Shown: in pieces, positions 63,761-64,000 of the stretch
Layout of the letters: each line of letters begins with the position of its first letter
Numbering within the stretch: the first letter of the stretch is position 1
NCBI GenBank assembly: GCA_029783825.1
Contig: JAREIK010002975.1
Location: 175,417 to 239,416, forward strand
DNA: 64,000 nt
Reading direction: 5' to 3'
DNA from: Sapria himalayana
Lineage: Eukaryota; Streptophyta; Magnoliopsida; Malpighiales; Rafflesiaceae
Notes under the pieces: model-generated
Told to the model about the DNA's origin: nothing
Databases searched by the model: none
The model's input: the letters and a program-made list of their open reading frames with translations, nothing else
Program-made: the position numbers and the translations under genes

Positions 63761-64000
63761 TATTATTTTATTTTAAAAAAACATATTATTTCATATAACC
63801 TTAATTAAATTGTATAAATAAATAACCCTACAAAATTTATAATATTTCATATTTTTAATAATTTATTAATAAATCTATAATATTATTTTATAAATAAAAA
63901 AATATTATGAAATTATAAAAAAGTATTTCATTAATAAACATATATATATATATATATGGTTATACATTTTTAACCATAAAGTGAGAAGATATATTAAATA

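Larger units (their letters stand above)
46679..64000. mobile_element. Element D: CACTA-like element, right end not in window
   Basis: It begins at the array edge with CATTACAAAAAAAG, a one-mismatch version of CACTAC, and shares its first 670 bp with element A. Near 63690-63750, TTTAGCTACGAATTACCAAG and AAAATCCGTCTCTAAAG resemble the subterminal motifs of this family, which would place the right terminus just beyond the window. The 9.9-kb element at 51534-61452 is nested inside. Calling everything from 46679 onward one element is an inference from these two ends. Confidence 0.4.

Overview
The window looks like repeat-dominated nuclear DNA of a flowering plant. The evidence is two plant-type CACTA (En/Spm) transposase genes, a Ty1/copia LTR with an initiator-tRNA primer site, a tRNA-headed SINE, and decayed fragments of two plant housekeeping genes (Enhancer-of-polycomb-like and UTP6). 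The sequence is very AT-rich. I cannot resolve the species. I found no intact protein-coding gene; every recognisable coding stretch is interrupted.

Layout. (1) 1-9708: degenerate tetranucleotide array, GATA/GACA on the plus strand. (2) 9709-15365: AT-rich block opening with a textbook En/Spm terminus, containing a copia LTR plus primer-binding site and ending in the complement of CACTACA exactly at the next array edge. (3) 15366-25296: tetranucleotide array in the opposite orientation (CTAT on plus), with a roughly 2.3-kb higher-order duplication. (4) 25297-31020: block bracketed by two direct copies of a related CACTA-type end, with a perfect 98-bp-arm palindrome, a SINE with a long microsatellite tail and an AT-rich dispersed block. 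(5) 31021-46678: third array, again CTAT. (6) 46679 to the window end: block starting with the same terminal sequence as block 2. Nested in it is a nearly complete 9.9-kb CACTA element (51534-61452), and beyond that a UTP6 exon.

The 9.9-kb element is the best-defined object. It has terminal inverted repeats, a 3-bp ATC duplication, duplicated subterminal repeats, a 550-bp tandem array, a tnpD/TNP2 pseudogene, a tnpA-like (Transposase_24) pseudogene and, between the tandem array and tnpD, three consecutive exons of an Enhancer-of-polycomb-like host gene. That arrangement indicates host-gene capture by a CACTA transposon. The UTP6 exon may be a second capture, by the surrounding element.

More than half of the window is tetranucleotide array. 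The long stop-free frames there (Leu-Ser-Ile-Tyr repeats) follow arithmetically from a 4-nt unit and are not genes. All similarities were judged by eye, without database searches, so family names rest on recognised motifs.
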